From assembly GCF_002113125.1 (NCBI RefSeq), contig NZ_NEJP01000004.1, positions 124,001-188,000 on the forward strand: a stretch of 64,000 bases of DNA, in the 5' to 3' direction. Numbering within the stretch: the stretch's first letter is position 1; every line of letters begins with the position of its first letter. Positions 7,945 through 15,558 of the stretch are shown here, piece after piece. The notes under the pieces were generated by a model. The model was not told the DNA's origin and ran no database searches. It saw nothing but the letters and a program-made list of their open reading frames with translations. Origin of the DNA: Pseudomonas sp. B20(2017) (GTDB taxonomy: Bacteria; Pseudomonadota; Gammaproteobacteria; Pseudomonadales; Pseudomonadaceae). A program made the position numbers and the translations under genes.

Positions 7945-8526
7945 ATGCGCAACGAATCAATCCGTTATCTGATTGTGCCGGGCTGGCAAGGATCGCCAGA
8001 AGATCATTGGCAAACCCACTGGCAGAACAGCCTGCCCAACAGCGCGCGGGTGGAGCAGGCCGACTGGCTGACGCCGCGTCGAGAAGACTGGGTCGCGGCA
8101 CTGGCCGAGGCGATTGCCGCCGACAGCTCGCCGGTGATTCTCATCGCGCACAGCCTGGGCTGCATCACCGTCGCGCACTGGGCGGCCACCGCGCCGTTGC
8201 ATCATTTGCGGCAGGTACGCGGGGCGTTGCTGGTTGCGCCAGCGGATGTCGAGCGCCCGGCCTGCGTGCCGGCACTGCGCAATTTCGCACCGATCCCGAC
8301 CGATCTGCTGCCCTTTCCGAGCCAGGTCGTCAGCTCCGACAACGACGCCGCCGTCAGTGCGCCGCGTGCGCTGGAACTGGCGCGCAACTGGGGCGCCGAG
8401 GCGGGGATTCTCGCAGGCGCCGGCCATATCAATGTGAAGTCCGGGCATCAACGCTGGGAGCAGGGATTCGCTTATCTGTATCGCCTGCAAAACCGCATGG
8501 AACACCACGCCCGGCGCCGTGCCTGA
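7945..8526 (+). CDS. RBBP9/YdeN-family serine hydrolase
   Basis: A 193-residue single-domain alpha/beta hydrolase. It has IVPGWQGSPEDHWQTHW at the N-terminus, the nucleophile elbow AHSLGC with Ser70, an acid in SSDNDAAVS (Asp131 or Asp133) and the catalytic His160 in GAGHINVKSG. This motif set (PGWxGSPxDHW, SDND, GHIN) is characteristic of the RBBP9 group, whose natural substrates are poorly known. GGAGAG precedes ATG 7945. The AAA+ regulator-like gene follows 56 bp later on the same strand, so they are probably cotranscribed. Cytoplasmic, as no signal peptide is seen. Confidence 0.85.
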   Translation: MRNESIRYLIVPGWQGSPEDHWQTHWQNSLPNSARVEQADWLTPRREDWVAALAEAIAADSSPVILIAHSLGCITVAHWAATAPLHHLRQVRGALLVAPADVERPACVPALRNFAPIPTDLLPFPSQVVSSDNDAAVSAPRALELARNWGAEAGILAGAGHINVKSGHQRWEQGFAYLYRLQNRMEHHARRRA

Positions 8527-8582
8527 TCACTTTTATTTTTTCAACGCCCCCGTCTCCCGGCGATTTGGGGCGGGAGTCTGCC

Positions 8583-9515
8583 ATGAGTCTTGAAACCTTC
8601 GGTCAGCCGTTGCTGACCTTTCCCGATGCGGAAAAAAGTCCCCTGAGCATTCGCGCCAAGGCGCTGGTGTTCGTCGATCCACGTTCGCGCCAGTTGCGCG
8701 AAGAAATGGCCCAACTCGCACCACGCTCGATCTCGGTGTTGATTCGCGGCGAGACCGGCACCGGCAAGGAATTGCTCGCCCGCCACATCCACCGCGCCAG
8801 TGATCGCAGCGGCTTGTTTGTCTCGGTCAATTGCGGCGCCATCAGCCCGACCTACGCCGATGCCGAATTGTTCGGCTACGCCGCCGGCAGCTACAGCGGT
8901 TCGGCCAGCAGCCGCGCCGGCTGGTTCGGCTCGGCCAACGGCGGCACCTTGTACCTGGACGAGATCGGCGACCTGCCGCTGCCGATCCAGATCAAGTTGC
9001 TTTCCGCTCTGGAAAACCACGAAGTCACCCGCGTGGGTGCGCATCAACCGAGCCCGGTAGACGTGCGCCTGGTGGCCGCGACCAGCATCGATCTGGCCCA
9101 AGCGGTGGCGGCGGGGAAATTCCACGAGCGGCTTTATCACTATCTCAGTGAAGGGCAACTGGAACTGCCGGCACTGCGCGCGCGGGTCGGCGACATTCTG
9201 TCGCTGGCCGAGTACTTCCTCGGCATCTACAGCCAGCGCCTCGATCTGCCGGTGCCGCTGATCAGCGAAGCGGCGCAGCAGGTGCTGGAACAACACAGTT
9301 GGCCGGGCAACACTCGGGAGCTGGAAAATGTCATTCATTTTGCGCTGCTGGTGAGCACCGGCGACGAAATCCTGCCGGAGCACCTGAACCTGCCCGAAGT
9401 GTCTGGGCCGCTGGTTCAGATCGAGCGTCAGGTGGCGAGCGTGAGCCTCAACGGCACTGCCGGCGAGCGTAAGGCATTGAAAGAATTGCTGTTGAGCCTG
9501 AGCGAGGCGTTGTAA
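8583..9515 (+). CDS. Sigma54-activator-like AAA+ protein without DNA-binding domain
   Basis: 310 residues from ATG 8583, which is preceded by GGGAG. Nearly the whole protein is the AAA+ core of bacterial enhancer-binding proteins: Walker A GETGTGKE (56-63), Walker B GTLYLDEIGD, FHERLYHYLSEGQLELPALRAR and sensor II WPGNTRELENV. Two features are odd. The sigma54-contacting GAFTGA loop reads GSYSGS (102-107). The chain also stops shortly after the AAA+ domain (ERKALKELLLSLSEAL), where a Fis-type helix-turn-helix would begin, and no such domain appears in other frames downstream. There is no receiver or sensor domain either. SfnR-type activators of sulfur metabolism also lack an input domain, so the sulfur context suggests a relative. 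It may act from solution or may not activate sigma54 at all. Confidence 0.75.
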   Translation: MSLETFGQPLLTFPDAEKSPLSIRAKALVFVDPRSRQLREEMAQLAPRSISVLIRGETGTGKELLARHIHRASDRSGLFVSVNCGAISPTYADAELFGYAAGSYSGSASSRAGWFGSANGGTLYLDEIGDLPLPIQIKLLSALENHEVTRVGAHQPSPVDVRLVAATSIDLAQAVAAGKFHERLYHYLSEGQLELPALRARVGDILSLAEYFLGIYSQRLDLPVPLISEAAQQVLEQHSWPGNTRELENVIHFALLVSTGDEILPEHLNLPEVSGPLVQIERQVASVSLNGTAGERKALKELLLSLSEAL

Positions 9516-9542
9516 CCATTTTGTTCAACATGAACAAAATGG
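9516..9542. promoter_or_regulatory. Perfect 12-bp palindrome between the AAA+ gene and metQ
   Basis: CCATTTTGTTCA - ACA - TGAACAAAATGG begins directly after the stop codon. There is no T-run after it, so it is a poor terminator. It could be an operator for the metQ gene that starts 137 bp downstream. Confidence 0.45.
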
Positions 9543-9569
9543 AATATGAAGCTGAATAAACGTTATTGT

Positions 9570-9589
9570 CCGGGAATAAAAAATCCCGG
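9570..9589 (+). promoter_or_regulatory. Small hairpin in the metQ leader region
   Basis: CCGGGA - 8 A/T-rich bases - TCCCGG, flanked on both sides by the octamer ATTGTCCG (9565-9572 and 9591-9598). It lies 90 bp before the metQ start. Function unknown. Confidence 0.25.
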
Positions 9590-9679
9590 TATTGTCCGCT
9601 TCACGCCAGCAGTAGCACATCGCTGGCACACGTATTAATGCCGTCGTCGATGACGACCGATTTTCGATAAGGACACTGC

Positions 9680-10477
9680 ATGAAAAAGGTTCTGTTGTTT
9701 ACCGCATTGGCGGCTGCTCTGACGGCTTCCCTGGCCCAGGCCGGCGAGAAACTGGTGGTGGCCGCGACGCCGGTGCCGCACGCCGAAATCCTCGAGCTGA
9801 TCAAGCCGACCCTCGCCAAAGAAGGTGTGGATCTGGAAATCAAGGTTTTCACCGACTACGTTCAGCCGAACGTACAGGTGGGCGAGAAGCGTCTGGATGC
9901 CAACTACTTCCAGACCAAGCCTTACCTGGACAGCTTCAACGCCGGCAAATACAAGGATGACAAGGCCAAGTACCTGGTGACCGTGCAAGGCGTGCACGTT
10001 GAACCGTTCGGTGGCTACTCGAGCAAGTACAAGACCCTGGCTGAACTGCCGGACGGCGCCACCATCGCCATTCCGAACGAAGGCAGCAACAGCGGTCGCG
10101 CTCTGATCCTGCTGCAGAAGGCCGGCCTGATCGAGCTGAAAGATCCGAAAAACGCCCTGGCTACGCCAAAAGACATCGCCAAGAACCCGCACAACTTCAA
10201 GTTCAAGGAACTGGAGTCGGCCCTGCTGCCGCGCGTTCTGAAAGAAGTCGATCTGGACATGATCAACACCAACTACGCGCTGGAAGCCAAGCTGAACCCG
10301 ACCAAGGACGCCCTGGTGATCGAAGGCGCGGATTCGCCTTACGTGAACTTCCTGGTCGCCCGTGAAGACAACAAGAACAGCGACGCCATCAAGAAACTGG
10401 CCGCTGCCCTGACCAGCCCTGAAGTCAAAGCGTTCATCGAGAAGAAGTACAACGGCGCGGTACTGCCGGCGTTCTGA
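9680..10477 (+). CDS. metQ: MetQ/NlpA-family substrate-binding protein (orphan)
   Basis: A 265-residue periplasmic binding protein of the methionine uptake family. It starts with a cleavable signal peptide (KKVLLFTALAAALTASLAQAG) that lacks a lipobox Cys, then the family signature VVAATPVPHAEILELIKPTL and VFTDYVQPNVQVGEKRLDANYFQ. No ATPase or permease gene of this family adjoins it, and a terminator follows, so it must use a MetNI pair from elsewhere, for example the one at 23106-24864. Methionine, its sulfoxide or a related sulfur compound is the likely ligand by family. It differs clearly from the second MetQ at 24867-25676. Confidence 0.9.
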   Translation: MKKVLLFTALAAALTASLAQAGEKLVVAATPVPHAEILELIKPTLAKEGVDLEIKVFTDYVQPNVQVGEKRLDANYFQTKPYLDSFNAGKYKDDKAKYLVTVQGVHVEPFGGYSSKYKTLAELPDGATIAIPNEGSNSGRALILLQKAGLIELKDPKNALATPKDIAKNPHNFKFKELESALLPRVLKEVDLDMINTNYALEAKLNPTKDALVIEGADSPYVNFLVAREDNKNSDAIKKLAAALTSPEVKAFIEKKYNGAVLPAF

Positions 10478-10510
10478 TCCGACGCAACAGCAACCCCCTT
10501 CAAGGTTGAA

Positions 10511-10549
10511 AAAAACGCCGATGACCAGCGATGGCCATCGGCGTTTTTG
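10511..10549. terminator. Terminator after the orphan metQ
   Basis: AAAAACGCCGATG / CATCGGCGTTTTT stem with an 11-base loop and A-run and T-run on either side, so it can work in both directions. Confidence 0.85.
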
Positions 10550-10565
10550 TGTGTGCGTCTGCGAT

Positions 10566-10692
10566 GATCGTTCCCACGCTCTGCGTGGGAATGCCTCATC
10601 GGACGCTCTGCGTTCGGCTCTTGATGGGACGCGGAGCGTCCCGGGCTGCATTCCCACGCGGACGGTTCGACGCCTCGACGTGGGAACGATCG
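10566..10692. repeat. Long palindromic intergenic repeat (TTCCCACGC family)
   Basis: Begins GATCGTTCCCACGCTCTGCG, ends GTGGGAACGATCG, and contains a central GACGC...GCGTC stem. Same family as 14064-14165, 15368-15462 and 49279-49381. Part of the gene-free stretch 10478-11075, which otherwise holds only the terminator and a candidate control element. Confidence 0.8.
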
Positions 10693-10896
10693 AAGTGGGG
10701 GCTACGCAGCGCTGGTTTTCAGCGCCCTGCGCAAGGCCACCAGCCATTTCACGAAATCCTGCGGGTCCGGTCGCTGCGGCACTTTTACGTCCATGTTCTC
10801 TTCCTTGTTATGAGTTCGGCCGGGGGAGTCTGGCCAAAAGCTGATCGTCCTTGGAGGGCTTTTACGAAAAAAAGATCCTTCCTACAGCGAAAGGAA

Positions 10897-10913
10897 AAAT
10901 AGCCTTCTTATTC
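10897..10913 (+). promoter_or_regulatory. AT-rich element upstream of the amino acid ABC operon
   Basis: AAATAGCCTTCTTATTC, matching 7863-7878 apart from one inserted C. It lies 162 bp before the first permease gene. Confidence 0.3.
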
Positions 10914-11075
10914 TGTCGGGGCAAACCCGCAGGATAGTTTTTTGCGTGATATCAATATGCTTTAACGGTATTTAAATTCTTTTTCTTATGCCTTTAAAGT
11001 CGGTGCCTGCCGGACAGTTATCCGCTGTCCATGGACTGCACCACCGTCGCTTACCGAGCGGCGTCAGGATGTTTC

Positions 11076-11741
11076 ATGACCTTCGATTACGCATTTATCC
11101 TCAGCACCCTGCCGGCGTTTCTCAAGGCCGTGGGGGTGACGCTGCAGGTCGGTTTGATCGCCATCGGCACTTCGTTGCTGGTGGCGCTGCTCAACGCAAC
11201 GATTCTGGTGTTCCGCACGCCTTACCTGCAAAAACTGGTCGGGTTGTATGTGGAGCTGGCGCGCAACACGCCGCTGCTGATCCAGCTGTTCTTCGTCTAC
11301 TTCGCGTTGCCAGCCTTGGGGATCAAGGTTTCCGGATTCACCGCCGCGATCATCACCATGACTTTTCTCGGCGGCGCCTACCTCACCGAAGTGCTGCGCG
11401 CCGGCGTCGATGCGGTGCCCCAGGCGCAGCTTGAGTCGGGCCGCTCCATCGGCCTGTCCCACGGCCAGTTGCTGCGCTACGTGATCCTGCCGCAAGCGGG
11501 GATCCTCAGCCTGCCGTCGCTGTTCGCCAATTTCATTTTCCTGCTCAAGGAGACCACCGTGGTCTCGGCCGTGGCGGTGCCGGAGATTCTCTACACCACC
11601 AAAAATTACATCGCGCTCTACTACAAAACCTACGAAATGCTCGCCGTGCTGACGTTGATCTGCGTGCTGCTGTTCCTGCCGCTGTCGCTGCTGTTGAGCC
11701 GTCTGGAAAGGAGGCTCCAGCATGGCCAGTTCGGGTCTTGA
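11076..11741 (+). CDS. Polar amino acid ABC transporter permease (first)
   Basis: A 221-residue inner membrane permease of the His/Glu/Gln (PAAT) family with about five membrane helices. It carries the ELARNTPLLIQLFFVYFALP segment and the ATPase-contact loop GRSIGLSHGQLLRYVILPQA. ATG 11076 has AGGA 6 bases upstream and fits the family N-terminus (MTFDYAFILSTLPAFLKA); the in-frame start further upstream would add a non-conserved leader. It overlaps the second permease gene by 20 bp and begins a four-gene operon. Confidence 0.9.
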   Translation: MTFDYAFILSTLPAFLKAVGVTLQVGLIAIGTSLLVALLNATILVFRTPYLQKLVGLYVELARNTPLLIQLFFVYFALPALGIKVSGFTAAIITMTFLGGAYLTEVLRAGVDAVPQAQLESGRSIGLSHGQLLRYVILPQAGILSLPSLFANFIFLLKETTVVSAVAVPEILYTTKNYIALYYKTYEMLAVLTLICVLLFLPLSLLLSRLERRLQHGQFGS

Positions 11742-12381
11742 ACTGCTCTGGGTGTCGTTGCCGCAACTGGCAAAAGGCGCCGGGCAAACCCTGTCGATCT
11801 CGTTCTTGAGCATCGCCATCAGCACCGTCGGCGGCGTGCTTTACGGTGTGCTGCGCACGCTCAACGTGAAGTGGCTGAACGCGCTGCTGCGAATCTATCT
11901 GGAACTGTTCCGGGCGATCCCGGTGCTGGTCTGGTTATACCTGCTGTTTTTCGGCCTGCCGATCTTCTTCGGCCTGAGCCTGCCGAGCTTCTGGTGCGCG
12001 GTGTTGGTGCTGTCGCTGTGGGGCGCCAGCGAGGTGGGCGAAGTGGCGCGCGGTGCGCTGCATTCGTTGCCGCGCGGGCAGCGTGAGGCGGGGTTGTCGA
12101 TCGGTCTTGATGCTGTGCAGCTCTACGGCTACGTGCTGTTGCCTCAGGCGCTGAAGCGCATGACGCCGCCGACCATCAACGTCTACACGCGGATCATCAA
12201 GACCAGTTCGCTGGCGGTGCTGATCGGTGTGGTGGATGTGATCAAGGTCGGCCAGCAGATCATCGAGCGCACCTACGAATCGGTGCTGATCTACGGCGCG
12301 CTGTTCCTGTTTTTCTTTTTCATCTGCTACCCGCTGTCGGCCGCCTCGCGCGTGCTGGAGCGGCGCTGGACGCAAGCATGA
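11722..12381 (+). CDS. Polar amino acid ABC transporter permease (second)
   Basis: A 219-residue paralogue of the preceding permease, with YLELFRAIPVLVWLYLLFFGLP in the membrane part and the contact loop GLSIGLDAVQLYGYVLLPQA. Its start overlaps the first permease and is preceded by a strong AAGGAGG site. The two permeases would form a heterodimer, as in glutamate- or histidine-type importers. Confidence 0.9.
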   Translation: MASSGLELLWVSLPQLAKGAGQTLSISFLSIAISTVGGVLYGVLRTLNVKWLNALLRIYLELFRAIPVLVWLYLLFFGLPIFFGLSLPSFWCAVLVLSLWGASEVGEVARGALHSLPRGQREAGLSIGLDAVQLYGYVLLPQALKRMTPPTINVYTRIIKTSSLAVLIGVVDVIKVGQQIIERTYESVLIYGALFLFFFFICYPLSAASRVLERRWTQA

Positions 12382-13175
12382 GCGCATTGATCGAGTTTCA
12401 GGGCTTCAACAAATTCTTCGGTGAGCAGCAGGTGCTCAAGGGCATCGACCTGCAAGTGAAGTCCGGCGAAGTCATCGTCATCCTCGGCCCCAGCGGCTGC
12501 GGCAAAAGCACCCTGCTGCGTTGCCTCAATGGTCTGGAAACCGCCCACAGCGGCTCTCTGAAATTCGCCGGTCGCGAATTGCTGGACAAGGCCACCGACT
12601 GGCGCGAAGTGCGCCAGCAGATCGGCATGGTGTTCCAGAGTTATCACCTGTTTCCGCACATGAGCGTGCTCGACAATTTGCTGCTCGGCCCGCTCAAAGT
12701 GCAGAAGCGCGAACGCCGCGAAGCACAGCAACAAGCCGAAGCGTTGCTTGAGCGCGTGGGCCTGGCGGACAAGCGCGACGCTTTCCCGCGCCAGCTCTCC
12801 GGCGGCCAGCAGCAACGCATCGCCATCGTCCGCTCGTTGTGCATGAACCCGCGGGTCATGCTCTTCGACGAAGTCACCGCCGCCCTTGATCCGGAGATGG
12901 TCAAGGAAGTGCTGGAAGTGATTCAGGGCCTGGCCCGCGAAGGCATGACCCTGTTGATCGTCACCCACGAAATGGCCTTCGCCCGCGCGGTGGCCGATCG
13001 CATCGTGTTCATGGATGGCGGGCGCATCCTTGAACAGAACCCGCCCGAGCTTTTCTTTACGAACCCGCAAACCGCACGTGCGCAGCAGTTCCTGGAGAAG
13101 TTCTCCTACGTCGAAGCGCTGACTTCGACGACTTCGCCCACAACGTCTCAAACCAAGGAACTGGAACTGCCATGA
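12378..13175 (+). CDS. Polar amino acid ABC transporter ATP-binding protein
   Basis: A 265-residue ATPase with Walker A GPSGCGKST, Q-loop FQSYHLFPHMSV, signature LSGGQQQR, Walker B RVMLFDEVTAALDP and H-loop VTHEMAF. FDEVTAALDP with Val instead of the usual Pro after DE is a small deviation. The gene shares ATGA overlaps with the permease before it and the binding protein after it, so translation is coupled. Confidence 0.93.
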   Translation: MSALIEFQGFNKFFGEQQVLKGIDLQVKSGEVIVILGPSGCGKSTLLRCLNGLETAHSGSLKFAGRELLDKATDWREVRQQIGMVFQSYHLFPHMSVLDNLLLGPLKVQKRERREAQQQAEALLERVGLADKRDAFPRQLSGGQQQRIAIVRSLCMNPRVMLFDEVTAALDPEMVKEVLEVIQGLAREGMTLLIVTHEMAFARAVADRIVFMDGGRILEQNPPELFFTNPQTARAQQFLEKFSYVEALTSTTSPTTSQTKELELP

Positions 13176-14050
13176 AAACTGCCAAAGCCCTATTTGCTTT
13201 ACCGCTGATCAGCCTCGCGCTGCTGGCCGGCTGCAACAAGACCGAAGAACCGGCCAAGCCGAAAGTCGCCAGCGAAAGCACCGCGCCGGCCGGTTACCTG
13301 GACAAGATCAAGGCCCGCGACAAACTGATCGTCGGCGTATTCACCGACAAACCACCGTTCGGTTTCGTCAACGAAGCGGGGCGTTACGTCGGCTTCGATA
13401 CCGACATCGGCCGTCAATTTGCCAAGGATCTGCTGGGCGATGAAAACAAGGTCGAGTTCGTGGCCGTGGAACCGGCGAGCCGCATTCCGTTCCTGCAAAG
13501 CGACAAGGTCGACCTGATCCTCGCCAACATGACCGTGACCCCGGAGCGCAAGGAAGCGGTGGAATTCACCAACCCGAACCTCAAGGTCGCGGTACAGGCG
13601 CTGGTGCCGCAGGGCAGTGAAGTGAAAAAGCTGGATGACCTGGCGACCCGTACCACCATCGTTACCACTGGCACTACTGCCGATATCTGGCTGACCAAGA
13701 ACCACCCGGACTGGAAACTGCTGAAGTTCGAGAAAAACTCCGAATCCCTGCAAGCCCTGGCCAACGGCCGTGGCGATGCCTACGCGCAGGACAATCTGGT
13801 GCTGTTCAGCTGGGCCAAGCAGAACCCGGGCTACCGCGTGCTGGATGAAAAACTTGGCGCCGAAGCGCCGATTGCGCCGGCGGTGAAGAAGGGCAACATT
13901 GAACTACGCGACTGGGTGAATGCGGAGTTGGCCAAGCTTGGGGAAGATAAATATCTGCTCAAGCTGTATGACCAATATGTGCGCAAAGAGCTGAGCGATG
14001 ACACCAAGCCTGAGAGCGTGATTGTTGAAGGCGGGAAGTGGCAGGGTTAA
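13172..14050 (+). CDS. Amino acid ABC transporter substrate-binding lipoprotein
   Basis: 292 residues with lipobox LLAGC near residue 21, so it is anchored by lipid and probably faces the periplasm from the inner membrane. It has the family 3 solute-binding pattern: DKLIVGVFTDKPPFGFVNEAGRYVGFDTDIGRQFAKDLLGD, then VDLILANMTVTPERKEAVEFTNP and GTTADIWLTKNHPDW. The family takes up glutamate, aspartate, cystine and similar polar amino acids. Given the sulfur-related neighbours, cystine or another sulfur amino acid is the likelier ligand, but this is inference. It is last in its operon, and a long palindromic repeat follows. Confidence 0.88.
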   Translation: MKTAKALFALPLISLALLAGCNKTEEPAKPKVASESTAPAGYLDKIKARDKLIVGVFTDKPPFGFVNEAGRYVGFDTDIGRQFAKDLLGDENKVEFVAVEPASRIPFLQSDKVDLILANMTVTPERKEAVEFTNPNLKVAVQALVPQGSEVKKLDDLATRTTIVTTGTTADIWLTKNHPDWKLLKFEKNSESLQALANGRGDAYAQDNLVLFSWAKQNPGYRVLDEKLGAEAPIAPAVKKGNIELRDWVNAELAKLGEDKYLLKLYDQYVRKELSDDTKPESVIVEGGKWQG

Positions 14051-14063
14051 CTCCCTGACAGAT

Positions 14064-14165
14064 GATCGTTCCCACGCTCTGCGTGGGAATGCAGCCCGTG
14101 ACGCTCCGCGTCACTGGACGCGGAACGTCCCCAGAGGCATTCCCACGCAGAGCGTGGGAACGATC
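14064..14165. repeat. Long palindromic intergenic repeat (TTCCCACGC family)
   Basis: Complete copy running from GATCGTTCCCACGCTCTGCG to GCAGAGCGTGGGAACGATC, with an inner GACGCTCCGCGTC stem. It separates two convergent genes. Confidence 0.85.
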
Positions 14166-14194
14166 AGATACGGTGTGGAAGCGAGAGTGTGCGG

Positions 14195-15355
14195 CTAATC
14201 AGGCCAATTCCACGCCGGCTCATCCAGAACCCTCTGCCCGACGATCCCCGTCTGGCCGAGGGTTTTTTCCAGCACGATGCAATTGCATTCCGGATCTTCC
14301 TGCAACGCCGAGATCAATCGCCGGGCATGGGATACCACCCACACCTGACACTGCTCCGACACCCGGATAATCAAGCGCGCCAGCGCCGGCAGCAGGTCCG
14401 GATGCAGGCTGGTTTCCGGTTCGTTCAGCACCATCAGCGATGGCGGACGTGGCGTCAGCAGCGCGGCGACCAGCAGCAGATAACGCAACGTGCCATCCGA
14501 CAGTTCCGCCGCCGACAACGGCCGCAGCAATCCTTCCTGAAAAAACTCGATGGCAAAGCGTCCGCCCGCCAACGGTGCAATGTTCAGCCTTGCACCGGGA
14601 AACGCATCGCTGATCGCCGCTTGCAGCGCCTCGGGATCGCCGATCTCGCGGATAGTCTGCAACGCTGCTGCCAGGTCGCGACCGTCGTGGTGCAGCACCG
14701 GCGTGCGCGTGCCCAGTTGCGGCTGGCGCACCGGGGCGTCGGCGTCGCTGCGAAAGTGATCGTAGAAACGCCAGCGGCGGATGAACTCGCGCATCTGGAA
14801 CACTTCCGGTGAGGTGCGCAGGCTGCCGACCTGATCGAACAGACTGTCGAAGTTCGGCGTGTGCTGGGCCAGCACGTCCCAACTGCGACCGTCACGGGTG
14901 CGGATCATCGGCCCGTCGCGATCCACCAGCAGGCTGGCTGGACGATAGAGCGGCCCGGCCCAGATGCATTCCTTTTTGATTTCCGGGTCGAGGGAAAAGA
15001 ACGAAAGGCTTGGCTCCGGCAATCCCAGAGCGATCGAATAGCTGAAATCCTCCCCGGCAAAGCCCAGGCGCAGGCGTTTGACACCCTGGCGCACGGTGGA
15101 CTGGATCGGCACCTCGCCGTTGCGCATGCGCCGGCTGATAGTTTCCGGCCCGGCCCAGAACGTCGAGTCGAGCCCGCCCTCACGGGCCAGCGCATTGACT
15201 ACGCCGCCCTGAGCAGTTTCCGCCAGCAACCGCAGTGCCCGGTACAGGTTGGACTTGCCGCTGCCGTTGGGGCCGGTGATCAGGTTGAGCCGGCCCAGCG
15301 GGATTACCAATTTATTGATCGAGCGGTAATTGGCCACCGCGAGGGTCTTGAGCAT
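14195..15355 (-). CDS. AAA-family ATPase (RecF/SMC/OLD-like)
   Basis: A 386-residue protein from ATG 15355, which is preceded by GAGGA. It begins LKTLAVANYRSINKLVIPLG and has Walker A TGPNGSGKSN, ABC-like signature LSDGTLRYLLL, Walker B LMVLNEPETSLHPD and switch His in VVSHARRL. This is the pattern of stand-alone predicted ATPases related to RecF and OLD, without a TOPRIM nuclease domain. Family members occur in DNA repair and some defence systems, but this one has no partner gene beside it; both flanks are palindromic repeats. Role unknown. Confidence 0.85.
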   Translation of the reverse strand: MLKTLAVANYRSINKLVIPLGRLNLITGPNGSGKSNLYRALRLLAETAQGGVVNALAREGGLDSTFWAGPETISRRMRNGEVPIQSTVRQGVKRLRLGFAGEDFSYSIALGLPEPSLSFFSLDPEIKKECIWAGPLYRPASLLVDRDGPMIRTRDGRSWDVLAQHTPNFDSLFDQVGSLRTSPEVFQMREFIRRWRFYDHFRSDADAPVRQPQLGTRTPVLHHDGRDLAAALQTIREIGDPEALQAAISDAFPGARLNIAPLAGGRFAIEFFQEGLLRPLSAAELSDGTLRYLLLVAALLTPRPPSLMVLNEPETSLHPDLLPALARLIIRVSEQCQVWVVSHARRLISALQEDPECNCIVLEKTLGQTGIVGQRVLDEPAWNWPD

Positions 15356-15367
15356 TGAATCCTCGTT

Positions 15368-15462
15368 GATCGTTCCCACGCTATGCGTGGGAATGCATCT
15401 GCGTCAAAGGCAGACGCGGAGCGTCCATGGCGGCGTTACCACGCAGAGCGTGGGAACGATCG
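15368..15462. repeat. Long palindromic intergenic repeat (TTCCCACGC family)
   Basis: GATCGTTCCCACGCTATGCG to CAGAGCGTGGGAACGATCG, a shorter variant in the gap between the divergent ATPase and pump genes, ending about 97 bp before the first adaptor gene. Confidence 0.85.
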
Positions 15463-15558
15463 CAGGGAGTATAAGATTCGCGCACACAGACTCGGAACCC
15501 TGTTCTAAGCTCACAGTCGTATCGTCACTTGCACGTTCGTACACAGGAAGGAGTCTGC

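Noticed and set aside
8007..8582. Upstream extension of the AAA+ frame through the hydrolase gene
   Set aside because: It only translates the hydrolase in the wrong frame; ATG 8583 with GGGAG is the natural start.
9624..9641. TGGCAC followed by TTAATGC upstream of metQ, resembling a -24/-12 sigma54 promoter
   Set aside because: The GG and GC elements are too far apart for sigma54 and the -12 sequence is poor.
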